From: Sabethes cyaneus | Lineage: Eukaryota > Arthropoda > Insecta > Diptera > Culicidae | Direction of reading: 5' to 3' | Assembly (NCBI RefSeq): GCF_943734655.1 | Contig: NC_071353.1 | Coordinates: 143,450,043-143,514,042, forward strand | DNA: 64,000 nucleotides | Shown here: in pieces, positions 21,030-30,967 of the stretch | Layout: each line of letters begins with the position of its first letter | Numbering within the stretch: the first letter of the stretch is position 1 | Translations under genes and position numbers: made by a program | Notes under the pieces: model-generated | Told to the model about the DNA's origin: nothing | Databases searched by the model: none | Seen by the model: the letters and a program-made list of their open reading frames with translations, nothing else

Positions 21030-21502
21030 CTGCCCATGGATTCATAGTTGACGTAAAAGTCAAAATGACCAAAATATACTTTTTCGGTCCTACGCATTCT
21101 TAACTATGTAATAGACATGCCCAATGCTCAAACATTTGTTTGTTCGAAAATATTCGAGAAATTTGGGAAAATAGAGCTACTCTGCATAGTTGACGTAACT
21201 CTTCGCATAATCATCTAGCATAGCAACCTGCTTTTCACGGGTTTTACGCCAAGCTATGAGAATAAACAGTCTGTTATTCGCATAAACTAGCGTATGCATT
21301 TTTTGAATCCAATAACCGAGAAATGAATCTTGAAACCCCATCGGCCCTCTTTTGACTAATAATCTCCACTAAATTGACAGATTATTTGATTGAAAAAGTG
21401 TACAATTAAGATTATATGGCCTTAAACATTTTTCCCGATAAAAATGCGTTTTCTCAACAATGATGGTGTTGGTCGTTACGTCAATTATGCATCCATGGGC
21501 AG
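21030..21502. mobile_element. 473-bp MITE inside the 5' region of gene 2
   Basis: Ends CTGCCCATGGATTCATAGTT and (complement) CTGCCCATGGATGCATAATT are ~26-bp inverted repeats running on into GACGTAA. AGCA flanks both sides; genes 1 and 2 otherwise share ...CTACAGCAGCATC, so gene 1 supplies the empty site and AGCA is a 4-bp target duplication. No coding capacity; superfamily not assigned. Confidence 0.8.
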
Positions 21503-21615
21503 AGCAGCATCATGAAACCAACTGAACTGATTAGCAGATGTTAGAATTATTTAGCCAATTCGAGTTAAACTTGCCTCAGTACCAAAGACGCAACCGACGT
21601 GGACGGTCCGGAAAA

Positions 21616-21858
21616 ATGAAAAGTCGTTTTCCGTTTGTAATCGTTCTGCTATTAGTGCTGAAGATCGCAAATTCTTGCGATCCTTCTTGTTCCTGTTGCT
21701 GTCCGTGCTGCTCGATGTCCGATGGAAACCCCGAAATGAGCGTCCCCGAATCCACCAACGTCGACTGCCTCGAGGAGGGGGAAGAGATTCAGGGCCGCTC
21801 GGGGGATTTTTTTGGTGCTATGATTGGTGGTTTTGTGGGTAGCTGGCTTGGTGGCTAG
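21616..21858 (+). CDS. Secreted Cys-cluster peptide precursor, clade A, gene 2 (80 aa)
   Basis: Closest paralogue of gene 1. Signal peptide 1-20 ends in IANS, mature start CDPSCSCCCPCC, then a variable stretch (SMSDGNPEMSVPESTN), the conserved DCLEEGEEIQGR, and SGDFFGAMIGGFVGSWLGG. An in-frame ATG at 21538 would add 26 residues, but it lies in DNA that is non-coding in gene 1 and would bury the signal peptide, so 21616 is preferred. Differences from gene 1 concentrate between the Cys block and the acidic motif, while the signal and the C-terminal segment are nearly fixed. The GTAAGT donor after the stop and TTTTCAG acceptor near 21930 are retained. Its 5' region is split by the 21030-21502 MITE, which could alter expression. 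Confidence 0.75.
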   Translation: MKSRFPFVIVLLLVLKIANSCDPSCSCCCPCCSMSDGNPEMSVPESTNVDCLEEGEEIQGRSGDFFGAMIGGFVGSWLGG

Positions 21859-22045
21859 AACTTTGTAAGTCTCGTCGTGGATAATGGTAGATATCTGTGA
21901 AGTGCAATTGAATAATATAAAAATGTTTATTTTCAGCGGGTGAATCATCCTCATTTACCGACACTTTGTTTGGTTACTGATGTTTATGGTTCAGTATTTA
22001 AGAAAGCATTTGTGTAATAAATCAAAATCAAAATAAAAGCAAAAT

Positions 22046-22312
22046 TAGTTACTTACTTATGTGTCCATGTCCGGCGGTCCTGCAGATCTTCACTGTTGAC
22101 GTTTACCCGCCATGGCTTTTATCTGTCGCTTAAACCCGGGATGTCGTTGGCTAAGCTACGGAATCCTTAGGCATTCCAGTCGAGTGCTTCTCTGCAGATC
22201 TCGCGCGCTCCTTTTCTCAAGGTGCGTCCGATCCACTTATGCCTACGTTCACGAATTCCTGTAGCTATCGGCCGTTGACGGCATCGACGATGGAGTTCCT
22301 GGAGTATCGCAG
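22046..22312 (-). mobile_element. RTE 3' end fragment, copy carried with gene 2
   Basis: Same fragment as 17335-17760 (minus-strand RTE tail with TAAGTAAGT and the GHTLR-coding segment), with several indels, at the same distance from the gene. It breaks off at 22312 where a LOA/Jockey-like endonuclease begins. Confidence 0.7.
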
Positions 22313-23430
22313 GCACCGATCATGTCCGATGTTTTGATATCCGCTCGGTTCATAATACCATGTAGCGCTATATTGAAGAGCAAGCATGAGAGACAAAGAC
22401 AATCAAATTGACAAAATCCTCTGTGTGATTCGAATGAACTCGACAATATTTCTGAAATCCGAAAAATCCGAATCCGTTGGCTCTTCCCCTTTATTGCATA
22501 TATCTATATCATTTGATGATATATAGTCTAAAAGGAGTTCACCTCTGTTATTGGTATCTGTGCTGGCCCAAACAGTGTGATGGGCGTTTGCATCACATCC
22601 AATTACAAGTGCTTTGTTTTGTTTCTTGCAGTAAGAAACCAAATTTACCACTTCTGGTGGAGGTACTTCACCCAAATCTCCTGGAAAATATGCAGATGCT
22701 ACGCAAATTTCAGTCGTGCCATGGGTCGTTGGAACCTCCATCATTATTGCTGTGAGATCTTTTGTAATCAATTCTGTAATTGGAAAACTTTTTATGTTTT
22801 CACTTACCAAAATGGCAGCTCTTGGCGTGAGCTCACCTTCGGCGTAAATCAATTTACACGACTTTGTAGGAATTCCTTGTATCCTACCTTTATAGGTCCA
22901 GGGCTCCTGGATCAGTGCTACATCCAGGTTGCTTTCTGTGAATCTTCTACAAAGTACAGCAGTTGCTCCCTTTGCATGGTGAAGATTCACCTGGACAAAT
23001 TTAACATTTTTTCTTTGTAATTTTATACGATTTGTGGTACGACCGGGCTGTTTTGGGTTTAGTCCTGCACCGTTGGCACAACTGGGTCCTGGGATTTGAC
23101 TGATTATATCAGCATCGCCAGTTTCCTCTTGGGTCTTATCGATGTCAGGGTCCCTCCTGAGTGCTGATCCCCCACTTGATTTGTTATTTATATTTATATT
23201 AAAAGTTTTATTATTTGTTTCCATCTCAATGGTCTTAATTTGCTGGGAGAAAGAATCAGCTGTCCGTTACCAGCTTAGAACAGAGGGAGCAAATAACTGC
23301 ACGGGGTGCCCTGGTACCATGCAGGCTCCGTTCGACCTTGGGAGACTTAATTAGACCCCCCCAAGCATTCATCCTTAGGCACGGGTCGCGTTACACCGAG
23401 GATTGGGGTCCTCCTCCGCAATTTAATCAG
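22313..23430 (-). mobile_element. LOA/R1/Jockey-type non-LTR element, endonuclease portion
   Basis: The 273-codon minus-strand frame 23224-22403 contains VKFVQVNLHHAKGATAVLC, DVALIQEPWTYKGRIQGIP, then CVASAYFPGD and ALVIGCDANAHHTVWASTDT and NRGELLLDYISS. These are the ordered motifs of the apurinic endonuclease of arthropod non-LTR elements (QEPW, D-NAHH--WGS, RG--L). The order and Asp/Asn/His residues are intact, and the Gly of WGS is Ala. The element lacks everything after the endonuclease (no reverse transcriptase) and abuts an RTE tail at 22312. Confidence 0.8.
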
Positions 23431-23699
23431 AATGCAGCATGCTCCAATGTTGCTTGCTTCCCAATGTAGCAAACGTTTTGTTTACAAGATTTGCCGCGGA
23501 AGAGACTCAGTGCAGATCTAGATGGATCCATCACGTGTTTGTCATGGAGCCATCCAGCGCTGCACACCGAAAGACAAATCTCAACACTCCTCCTTTATCC
23601 TGGCTTGTGACAGACAGTTTGGGTCCCGATCCAATTTCCCCATCACTTGTTCACTCTTTTTATGGAGTCACACGTGCTAGTTCATCAGCGTGGTCCCTC

Positions 23700-24165
23700 A
23701 CTGGCGGAGTTTACAAAACGCTAATTAGACCGGTTGTCCTCTACGGGCACGAAACGTGGACACTGCTAGAAGGGGACCTACGAGCACTCGGAGTTTTCGA
23801 ACGGCAGGTGCTAAGAACCGTGTTTGACGGAGTGCGCAAGAACGATGTATGAAGGCGAAGAATGTACCACGAGCTCGCGCGTCTCTCCGGCGAACCAAGT
23901 ATTCAGAAAGTGGTTAAAGCTGGATGGATACGTTGGGCAAACATGTAGCTAGAATGCCGGACAACTATCCTGCAAAAATGGGTTTCCCATCGAATTCGGT
24001 AGGAACAAGACTAAGAGGGGCACAGCGAGTGAGGTGGCAAGACCAGGTGGAACGAGATCTGTCGAGCACTGGGCGCCCGCGGAACTGGAAACCAGCTGCC
24101 GTGGACCGAAATTATACTGCGCAGGCCTTGTCGTAAGACGTTAGGCCAATTAAGTAAGTAATGGA
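23700..24165 (+). mobile_element. RTE-clade element, second subfamily, 3' end
   Basis: Plus-strand frames give VYKTLIRPVVLYGHETWTLL, LGVFERQVLRTVFDGVR, RRRMYHELARLSG, then after a stop ARMPDNYPAK and RLRGAQRVRWQDQVERDL, the conserved C-terminal region of RTE polyproteins. It ends in the tail TAAGTAAGTAA. Sequence differs clearly from the RTE copies at 31.5 and 38.5 kb, hence a different subfamily. Confidence 0.75.
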
Positions 24166-24252
24166 TCTCATCCGATCTAGTCCCGACAAAGCAATGCTCG
24201 TAAGATTCTTTTTTTAATTCCAGAATGGGTATCATTTCTTTTCGTACAGATC
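24166..24252 (+). repeat. Duplicated flank 'X', copy 2, first part
   Basis: Homologous to 17795-17885 (GTAAGATTCTTTTTTTAATTC and TTTTCGTACAGATCC). The rest of X resumes at 26872, after 2.6 kb of inserted repeats. Confidence 0.55.
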
Positions 24253-24257
24253 CTTAG

Positions 24258-24353
24258 TGTTAGAGTCAATAGGATCGTAGTTGGCTGCGAAGTCTGTCGT
24301 ATAAAAACAGAAGGTCAAGTTTCGATAGCGGAATGTAGCACTTAGGCTTTGCC
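24258..24353 (+). mobile_element. Feilai-like SINE body, 5'-truncated
   Basis: TAGAGTCAATAGGATCGTAG, GGCTGCGAAGTCTGTCGTAT and ACAGAAGGTCAAGTTTCGAT match the body of the intact SINE at 46316-46533. The tRNA-like head and part of the middle are missing. Confidence 0.65.
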
Positions 24354-24354
24354 G

Positions 24355-24830
24355 AAAAAAAAATTACAATAAATTTTGTAGTAGAAACAATGCATCTACA
24401 ACAGTTTTTATTGTGAACATTAAAACTTACGGTAAAATTATTGTAAAAGTGCCTCAAACTCAAATTTCATTCACATTTTTGTATCTTATTTTATGCTATA
24501 GAATTGGTCATATTTCATCATAAATTTACTGCCTTTTTCAATAAAATTTTGTTTTCTCGCCTGAAAAAATTACCATAAAAGGACGATAACTTTTACTGTA
24601 AATGAAAATTTTTGTTCGAGAAAAACTAGATTTTTTTATTGTTAAGATACTTAACAACACGTCATTGTTATGGTAGAATCTCTGAAAACCATGAAAGTTA
24701 TGGTAGGTAACAATAAGTTTGATAGTTTGGTTATCTTTTCGGACGATAAATTTTATTGTTTTTACTGTATTTTGTATCCTACTGTTACCATAATTTTTAT
24801 CTTCGTGTTATGGTTATTTTTCCCGGGTTG
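24355..24830 (-). mobile_element. AT-rich MITE family, also at 51545-51790
   Basis: The right part (GGACGATAAATTTTATTG ... TACTGTATTTTGTATCCTAC ... TTTTTATCTTCGTG) is the reverse complement of 51550-51625. ACGATAAC/GTTATGGTA phrases repeat internally. No coding frame. Full ends were not resolved. Confidence 0.5.
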
Positions 24831-24979
24831 ATTTGGATCTTTTTCGTATGAAATGGTAGCTGGCGTCATAAGCTAGCTAACCGTTAAGAAAAATTGGACT
24901 GAAATGCTTTTTTGCAGCCGTGATAAGTGTAAGTAACAGAAGAGACATCAAGAGAATCTCTCATTTGCAGTTAGGGCCT

Positions 24980-25170
24980 ATTCCAAAATCCGGCGAGAAC
25001 CATTAGCATTAGCAGGGCAGAGCTTATTGAGGTTATAAAGGTTATAAAAACCAAGTGGCCACTTGGTCATCAGAAGGTTATAGTGGATCACATAGTTTTA
25101 TTAGCGGTGTTGTTAAAAGGGCGATGCGCACCACTAGAACCACGTAATAAAACCTAATTGGCTACTTGGG
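24980..25170. mobile_element. MITE fragment related to the CCCAAGTAGCC family
   Basis: Right end GGCTACTTGGG at about 25158-25168 is the terminus seen at 16434 and 49141. The inside has ACCAAGTGGCCACTTGGT and AATAAAACC, shared with 56640-56730. The left terminus is not clear. Confidence 0.35.
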
Positions 25171-25437
25171 AATATTTAATAATTTTTTTTATAGATTTTG
25201 GACCAAGCTGGTAAGAATACCACATCGCTTTTAACAGCTATCCCTTTGAAATTTTCTATTATCTAATTGAGTGTTGTAAATGTTTCCCTGTTTCAGAACC
25301 TCCTTTCGCTTTTAATAATGCTAAATAAGCCATTCAACTTAATTTTTAATTTTTAAACCACAATCCATTTCAATCAGTTTTTTGCTCTTTACAGAACATC
25401 ATCTCAAGTTGAAAAGAATGGTTGGAAGTACTAGATA

Positions 25438-25840
25438 CAGGTATACCTCGATAGTACGTACACCTCCGCTTCATTTAGCGTACGTATTACCGAAATGTAC
25501 ATACTATCGAATCTAACATTGTGGTTTTGAAACATTGTTGTATTATGCTTAATATTGCATGAAATTTGCAAGTTTGCATACACTATTGAATAAATATATA
25601 TTTTAGTGGTATTGATTTAATATAGCGGGTATTTTTTAACTTTTTTAAATCAATGATTTTGCCCTTTGTGAAACTTGGAATGAAACAAATAAAGTGTTGC
25701 TGAAAAGTGTACGTACTATCGAGGTAAAATGTACGTAGTATCGAGGATACGTACTATTGAGGCAAAATGTACGTATTATGGAGGGTACGTACTATCGAGG
25801 GTACGTACTAGCGAGGGTACGTACTATCGAGGTATACCTG
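25438..25840. mobile_element. 403-bp pogo/Tc1-like MITE with perfect 24-bp ends
   Basis: Both ends read CAGGTATACCTCGATAGTAC (complement on the right) continuing into GTAC, with TA on either side (25436-25437, 25841-25842). The right half also has several internal GTACGTACTATCGAGG copies in tandem. Perfect ends suggest a recent insertion. Confidence 0.8.
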
Positions 25841-25849
25841 TATTACCCT

Positions 25850-26168
25850 TTTAATATCCGTAGTTTTCAGAATTTCATTCTATACAATCCAATACAAATG
25901 AAACAGAAATTTATGTATAACTCGAGAACTAATCAAGGATATAAATGGAACCAAATTTGGCATGTGGGTGATTTTGGAGGCAGGATTTTATTCTATGGTG
26001 GTTCGAGGCTCCCGTACTAATGAAATAGGAATTTTTGCATAACTCTATAATCGAGGTCACACATTAGAGACTCAACTACGCAAAACAACTATACACGCGC
26101 CAGTTCTATTAGTTTTTCATTCATTTAGTTGCTAGCGTAGCAACGCTCGCATCGGGCTCAGTTAGTTT
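25850..26168 (+). mobile_element. Fragment of the tandem-monomer Helitron-like family, with 3' hairpin
   Basis: AATGGAACCAAATTTGGCAT, GTGGGTGATTTTGGAGGCAG and ATAACTCGAGAACTAATCAA are the monomer phrases of 43600-44640. It ends with a small hairpin AGCGT-AGCA-ACGCT at 26134-26147, then CGGGCTCAGTTAG-T, resembling a Helitron 3' end but with TTAG in place of CTRR. Confidence 0.5.
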
Positions 26169-26871
26169 TCTAATAGAAAAGTTTGTTTCACGACGTGACG
26201 AATTTTTTAAATGGACAATGTCCAAGCAAATGGGAAAATTTCTCTCGGAGTCTGGAAAAATAGATGATTGATTTTTTATTTAAAATAATGTTTACGTTTT
26301 TAAGAACAAAATTTCATCAAATTCTGCAGCCCTCCGGCTCAAACTTGCACTATAATTTTGAAAAACACCTTTTCCCAACATCGGTGTGGTGCCATGGCGA
26401 TTACTGCTACAAAAATAGAGACATACAGACAGGATAGAACACGATAGGACAGGATTGAACAGCACTGCTGATCCGATCCGACGTCGAGAATTCACTTAAT
26501 TCATCTTCCTATCAGAGCGAACACTTTTCCCATGTTTATGTTGTTCATGTGTGTTGCATTGCATGTGCGTTTATTAGTTGTAGAAATGCACATGTGTGTA
26601 CATAGATTGTACACGTGTGTTTCACATATCTGTGTGTGTACAAGTACCAAAGTGGACAACTCATGAGAATTTGTCTTGTGAATTGCTAGTATTCACGTCG
26701 ATGTATAATGCATGTATTTACATGGAAATATTTGGACATTTTAGTTATCAAATATTTTAAAAATCTTTTGCTACCTATAATGCCAGCATTCAAAAATTTG
26801 TTTCAGTACTGCCAACAGATATTTTTCTGTACATATTAAACACTTCTGTTTGAATATTAACATGCTTTTAT
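26169..26871. other. Intergenic, no gene recognised
   Basis: AT-rich spacer with a TG-rich patch at 26545-26645 (GTGTGTACATAG, GTGTGTGTACAAG). No ORF of interest. Confidence 0.3.
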
Positions 26872-27110
26872 GCTGCATCGGTAATATTTCCGTACGATCC
26901 ATCTGCTTGGATTAAAAAGAGCTGCACACAACTTTCTTAAGCGTTGTTTTAATGATCGTCCCTCGCCTAATTTGTCCACTCTTTCCCCTTCAGGCCTGAT
27001 CCCAGCCTGTTGGATCCTATCATCAACATCTTTGTTTCATTACTTTCTTTTATAGTCCCTTACGATAATTGTACAAAACTACCATTACAGAAATTTAACA
27101 TTTCCGTAAC
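26872..27110 (+). repeat. Duplicated flank 'X', copy 2, second part
   Basis: Matches 17884-18090 over most of its length (TTTCCGTACGATCC, ACAACTTTCTTAAGCGTT, CTTCAGGCCTGATCCCA), with one extra block at about 26945-26990. It places the end of the gene 2 unit just upstream of gene 3. Confidence 0.6.
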
Positions 27111-27153
27111 TGTGCTAAAGTGATATTTATACCATATTGAAAGGTCTGAAGTG

Positions 27154-27321
27154 TGTAATGTGATGTTTACTCTTTATTGACTGGGGTCGCTCTCGCTGGT
27201 AGCGTGCACTGGTTGACAGACAGATAGAAAGGTAACGAGGTGACACGGATCGGTAGGTAAAAAGAGTAGTGAGTGTCAGAAGCCGGAAATACACTGGTAA
27301 CTGGTAGTCCGAGTTTCCACA
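27154..27321 (+). mobile_element. Possible short LTR or LTR end followed by a primer-binding-like site
   Basis: Begins TGTAATGTG, ends TTTCCACA, and is followed by TTTGGCGATCCTGCC, the way LTR retrotransposons begin their internal part. No matching second LTR was found and no gag or pol follows, so this is weak. Confidence 0.25.
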
Positions 27322-27630
27322 TTTGGCGATCCTGCCTACATGGGCCAGGATAGGGTTTCAGGTATGATTTTGGCGCTAGTATATATGTAATATTTTAATA
27401 CAGGCTGTATTTTACGCAACTGATTAGTTTTTCTTTGTTACAGGTCACTTATTTCAAATTTAATCAACGATTGGGTATAATATGCAGTTGTTTGAAAACC
27501 TACAAGCGGAAAATGTGGTGCTCGACTACGGCATCGTAAAATCAACCGTGTAACTGACTTCAGATGTGGCAACTCTAACTAAACTAGCTGCAGTATCAAA
27601 GACGCTACCAACGAGAACGGACCTAAAAAA

Positions 27631-27870
27631 ATGAAAAGATGCTTTTCGTTTGTAATCGTTTTGCTATTAGTCCTGAAGATGGTAAATTCTTGCGAACCTT
27701 CTAGTCCCTGTTGCTGTTCTTGCTACTCAAGGTTCGATGAAAACTACGAAACGAGCTCCGAATCTATCAACGCCGACTGCCTCGAGCAGGGGGAAGAGCT
27801 CCAGGGCCGCACGTGGCCATTTTTTGGTGCTATGCTTGCAGGTTTGCTGGGTGGGTGGCTTTTCGGTTAG
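27631..27870 (+). CDS. Secreted Cys-cluster peptide precursor, clade A, gene 3 (79 aa)
   Basis: Third clade A member. Signal peptide 1-20 (core VIVLLLVLKM, end VNS), then CEPSSPCCCSCY, in which two Cys of genes 1 and 2 have become Ser and Tyr. The acidic segment is DCLEQGEELQGR and the tail TWPFFGAMLAGLLGGWLFG. Upstream homology with genes 1 and 2 starts at about 27450 and includes the LFENLQAENVVLDYG frame. A TATATATGTAA lies near 27373. After the stop the splice donor seen in genes 1 and 2 is weaker (TTGTAAAT), and the acceptor TATTTAG is weaker too. Downstream homology ends within 150 bp, so gene 3 arose by an older or shorter duplication than the 1/2 pair. Function unknown. Confidence 0.75.
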   Translation: MKRCFSFVIVLLLVLKMVNSCEPSSPCCCSCYSRFDENYETSSESINADCLEQGEELQGRTWPFFGAMLAGLLGGWLFG

Positions 27871-28184
27871 AGGGTTGTAAATGTCGTGAATAAATAGTAA
27901 ATAGTAAATAAATAGAATAGTAACTTACTTACTAGGTAAGTGTAAAGCTTGATATGAAGTTCAATTGAATAAAATTAAATTAAATGTATGTATTTAGCGG
28001 GTGACGGAAACCGTTGATCCTTTGACGGATCACTTTTGACAACAAAACAACGACTTTCATGAGTTAATCCAAAATAGAGATTTTTCAAGTAATAAATGAA
28101 CTTTGAAAGCAAATCACCATTCTCTTTGTGATTTACAACAAGAAAAGGTCATAATAAGGCTATTGCAAATTATGCAAGTTGTAC

Positions 28185-29133
28185 TCCCGAAACTTGTCTG
28201 GCAACTGACGCAGGGTAAACATCTGATCCGTCGTGGAGCGACCCTCATGAAAACCAGCTTGGTACTCGCCGACGAAGGACTCCGCTAACGGTCTCAGTCT
28301 GCAGAACAGGACACGGGAAAACACCCCTTAGGCAGTATTGAGCAATGTAATTCCTCGATAGTTTTTACACTCCAGTCGATGTCCCTTTTTGAAAATTGGG
28401 CAAATGAGGCCATCCAACCACTCCTTCGGCATGTGTTCTTTCTCCCAGATCCTGACAGCGATCCGGTGGATTGCTTCGTACAGCCGCTCGCTCCCCGCTT
28501 TTAGAAGTTCAGCCGGGATACCGTCCTTCCCCATCTCACCATTTTATAGAAACTCCGTGTGTCGTTGCTGGCGTATCGCTCCTCTGCGCCGGCGAGCACG
28601 TGCTCCTCGTACTCGCGTTTCTTTAGACGATGGATTCTTTTTTCTGCAGCTCTAGTCTCTCTGTACCTCTCTCTGTTTTGACGCATTGCCGCAGTGAGCA
28701 TGCACCTCCTGACCTGGTTCTTTTCATCTGTCACTCTCTGGCATTCGGCATCAAACCAGCTGTTACGCTGTTTTCCACGCGTCGTGCCTACCACCTCTCA
28801 CGCAGCTGTTTCGATGGCACCATGGATGTTCCTCCACAGCCCATTTATATCTTCTCCTTCTACCTGCTGTTCTGCGATTCGTTGGTCAAGCTTCCTGGCG
28901 TACTCCACTGCTAGGCCGTCTGCCGTTAACCGCTGGATGTTGAAACGCAGCGTTCTCTCAGTGCGAGCTTTCGCCGTGTTCGACAGCCTTGCGCGAATCT
29001 TACTCACTACGAGATAGTGGTCAGAGTCGATATTTGGTCCCCGAAAAGACCGTACATCGATAACATCCGAAAAGTGTCGACCGTCAATCAAGACATGATC
29101 GATGTGAGAGCTAGAGTCTCCATTAGGATGCGA
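28185..29133 (-). mobile_element. RTE-clade element fragment (copy R1), internally deleted
   Basis: The minus strand encodes FNIQRLTADGLAVEYARKLD, SWFDAECQRVTDEKNQ, RIHRLKKREYEEH, then after a deletion at about 28535 KDGIPAELLKAGSERLYEAI and GLICPIFKKGHRLECKNYRG. This covers the linker after the endonuclease and the start of the reverse transcriptase. About 240 bp present in the 38.5-kb copy is missing at 28535. Both ends are truncated. It lies between clade A gene 3 and clade B gene 4. Confidence 0.75.
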
Positions 29134-29439
29134 AATTAGAAATCGAAAGTTCTAATTTTTATTAGTGGTTGTTAATGGCGCAATCTACATGTCACGCCAA
29201 GAACTTAATTTTAATTTGACTCTCCTACCATCTTTTCGTCAAAGTTAATAATAATCGACGTTGTTTTTACGCTAAACTGTTAGTAAATGTAAAGACAGCA
29301 TGATGATAGAATCGTCACATGCATTGTGATGCTGTAATTTTCCAAAATTATTACGCAGTTCGTACGATTGCACGAAGTTGTTGCAGCGAGCTGTTCGAGC
29401 CGCAAATGATGCTATAAAATGATGGCGTTTCAAAGTGTT

Positions 29440-29620
29440 TTTGAGCAATTTTATTACCTAAACCTCACCAGCTGCACCTCAAAACTTACTATCAACAATG
29501 CTATCCTTCGATACAGTGATTGATGCATGCCTGATGAGCAGTTGTTGAGCTAGAAATGGGTGAACCTAACGGTGAAGTTCGTCAGTACCAGACTTTCAAC
29601 AGTTAAGGACGGATATTGAA
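29440..29620 (+). promoter_or_regulatory. Clade B upstream region, gene 4
   Basis: TTTCAAAGTGTTTTTGAGCA followed by ATTTTATTACCTAAACCTCACCAGCTGC (29430-29475) is conserved, in gene orientation, upstream of gene 5. The last 60 bp before the ATG (GAACCTAACGGTGAAGTTCG, TCAGTACCAGACTTTCAACA) match genes 5 and 6. These shared blocks are the likely promoter and 5' UTR. A TATAAAA at 29413 is a TATA candidate but lies about 200 bp upstream. Confidence 0.45.
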
Positions 29621-30387
29621 ATGAAACACTGCTTTACATCTATAGTTTTACTGATATGCGTCCTAAAGGTAACCGACTCTTGTTGTTGTTGTTGTCCATC
29701 GATCTGTTGCTCCTCAGGATCCGGCTCAAACCTCGAACTGGATGCGGCAGAAGATGGTGGCGAAGAGATTCAGGAGCGTTTCTTCTTAGGTTGGCTTTAT
29801 GATTTCTTCGGCAGCGACGAGTCGTCGGAGGAGAGACCACCTCAGATCATCAACAACATCAACAACATTGTGATCAATAACAATAGACGTAGACTGGCGA
29901 TGCAAAACGTAGCTAGTGGTGAGTGTGCAAAGTGCTGCAATTACGAGTAAAGTGGAATTCAATTGTATTTGTAATTGAATATAGGCTATTGTGCCCGTTG
30001 CCCAATCTTAACCTATTCACAAAATATAAAAAATACGTTCATGAGTCACTTTTCTTAAAATACAGATCAAAACTAAACAATAGAAACATTAATATAATTG
30101 TCCTTTAAAATATAATCTAAGCCTACTGCTCGTTGTATCTGGGCTCGTGTCGATGGCTATTATTTCCTTAAGTGAATTGAAACTGTTCATGAAGCGTGTA
30201 GTTGGTTCCTTCTGTGAGTAATTTCCGGTCCGCAACGGTGGTTCAAAAGTGCTCCTTCGTCGAAGCGAGACGGGGTTATCGTTTAGTACTAATCGACTGG
30301 AAAGTGGTTGACTGATCGTTCGGAATTGATTTTCTTTCAGCAGGGTCTGCACAATCGTCATTTGATGTTGAGCCGCAATCCGGTTAG
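29621..30387 (+). CDS. Secreted Cys-cluster peptide precursor, clade B, gene 4 (114 aa, 2 exons)
   Basis: Exon 1 is 29621..29918 and exon 2 is 30341..30387, joined by GTGAGT at 29919 and TTTCTTTCAG ending at 30340 (phase 1). The signal peptide (1-20, core SIVLLICVLKV, end TDS) is recognisably that of clade A. The mature part starts CCCCCPSICC, followed by an acidic stretch and EDGGEEIQERFFLGWLYDFF, the same GEEIQ-x-R-FF junction as clade A. Then come an Asn/Ile-rich segment (IINNINNIVINNN), RRRLAMQNVAS and the exon 2 tail GSAQSSFDVEPQSG. Without splicing the frame would stop at 29950 after GECAKCCNYE. I prefer splicing because donor, acceptor, phase and tail are conserved in genes 5 and 6. 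The intron is 422 bp, against 62-75 bp in the others. Function unknown. Confidence 0.7.
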
Positions 30388-30555
30388 TGTGAAGTTCGAG
30401 AATAGTATAGTAGACTATAGCCATACAATAGCCGTGTTCCAGATGGTAATATTTTGGTGATTCCGTCAACCAACAACGAAAACAGTAAAGGTCCCAAGAC
30501 ACTGCCTGGAGGGATAACGGAGTTACACTGGAGTTGAACCTTAATTTACTGCAAT
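30370..30555 (-). pseudogene. Non-LTR reverse transcriptase fragment
   Basis: A minus-strand frame from about 30540 reads NSVIPPGSVLGPLLFSLLVD then GITKILPSGTRLLYGYS. This is the (P)QGSVLGPLLF-LF-NDI block and the start of the YADD motif of Jockey/CR1-type reverse transcriptase, with the catalytic YADD decayed to YGYS. It runs into the antisense side of exon 2 of gene 4; whether the overlap is homologous or accidental is discussed in findings. Confidence 0.6.
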
Positions 30556-30967
30556 ATATGGATTGTGCAGATCAGATTGAGAGCCGTGCCGGAATGCAAC
30601 GATTGAAAACGAAGACCACCATTCATAGCTTTATAGCATTCGTTCAGAGAAAAAGCATCAAGCCCGGGACGATAGGACTGCTTCAAATTGCTAACAACCA
30701 CAGTAACTTTTTCGTCCGTATTTGCGATAATTTTAAACAAATTCATCATCTATTAGAGTAATCGTTTCAAAAAGTAGTTAACACATAGTTAAATTTTGTT
30801 GTGAATAAATATGGATAAATATCTCTTTAAAATCGTGAATAAATTGGACTGATTTCTTAACTTTTATCTTTTTATTCTTAGTTTTTTTCAAGATTTACAG
30901 CTCATCAATGAAGATTTTACTTTCCAGACTGATACCTCCAATGATTAAGTGATTCTGTGGGTGGTTC

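Noticed and set aside
21538..21615. Upstream in-frame ATG for gene 2
   Set aside because: The added 26 residues are not conserved as coding in gene 1 or 3 and would mask the signal peptide.
30089..30502. 137-codon minus-strand ORF
   Set aside because: Overlaps gene 4's exon 2 and intron and a decayed reverse transcriptase in another frame; it begins at a Met with no promoter or homology over most of its length.
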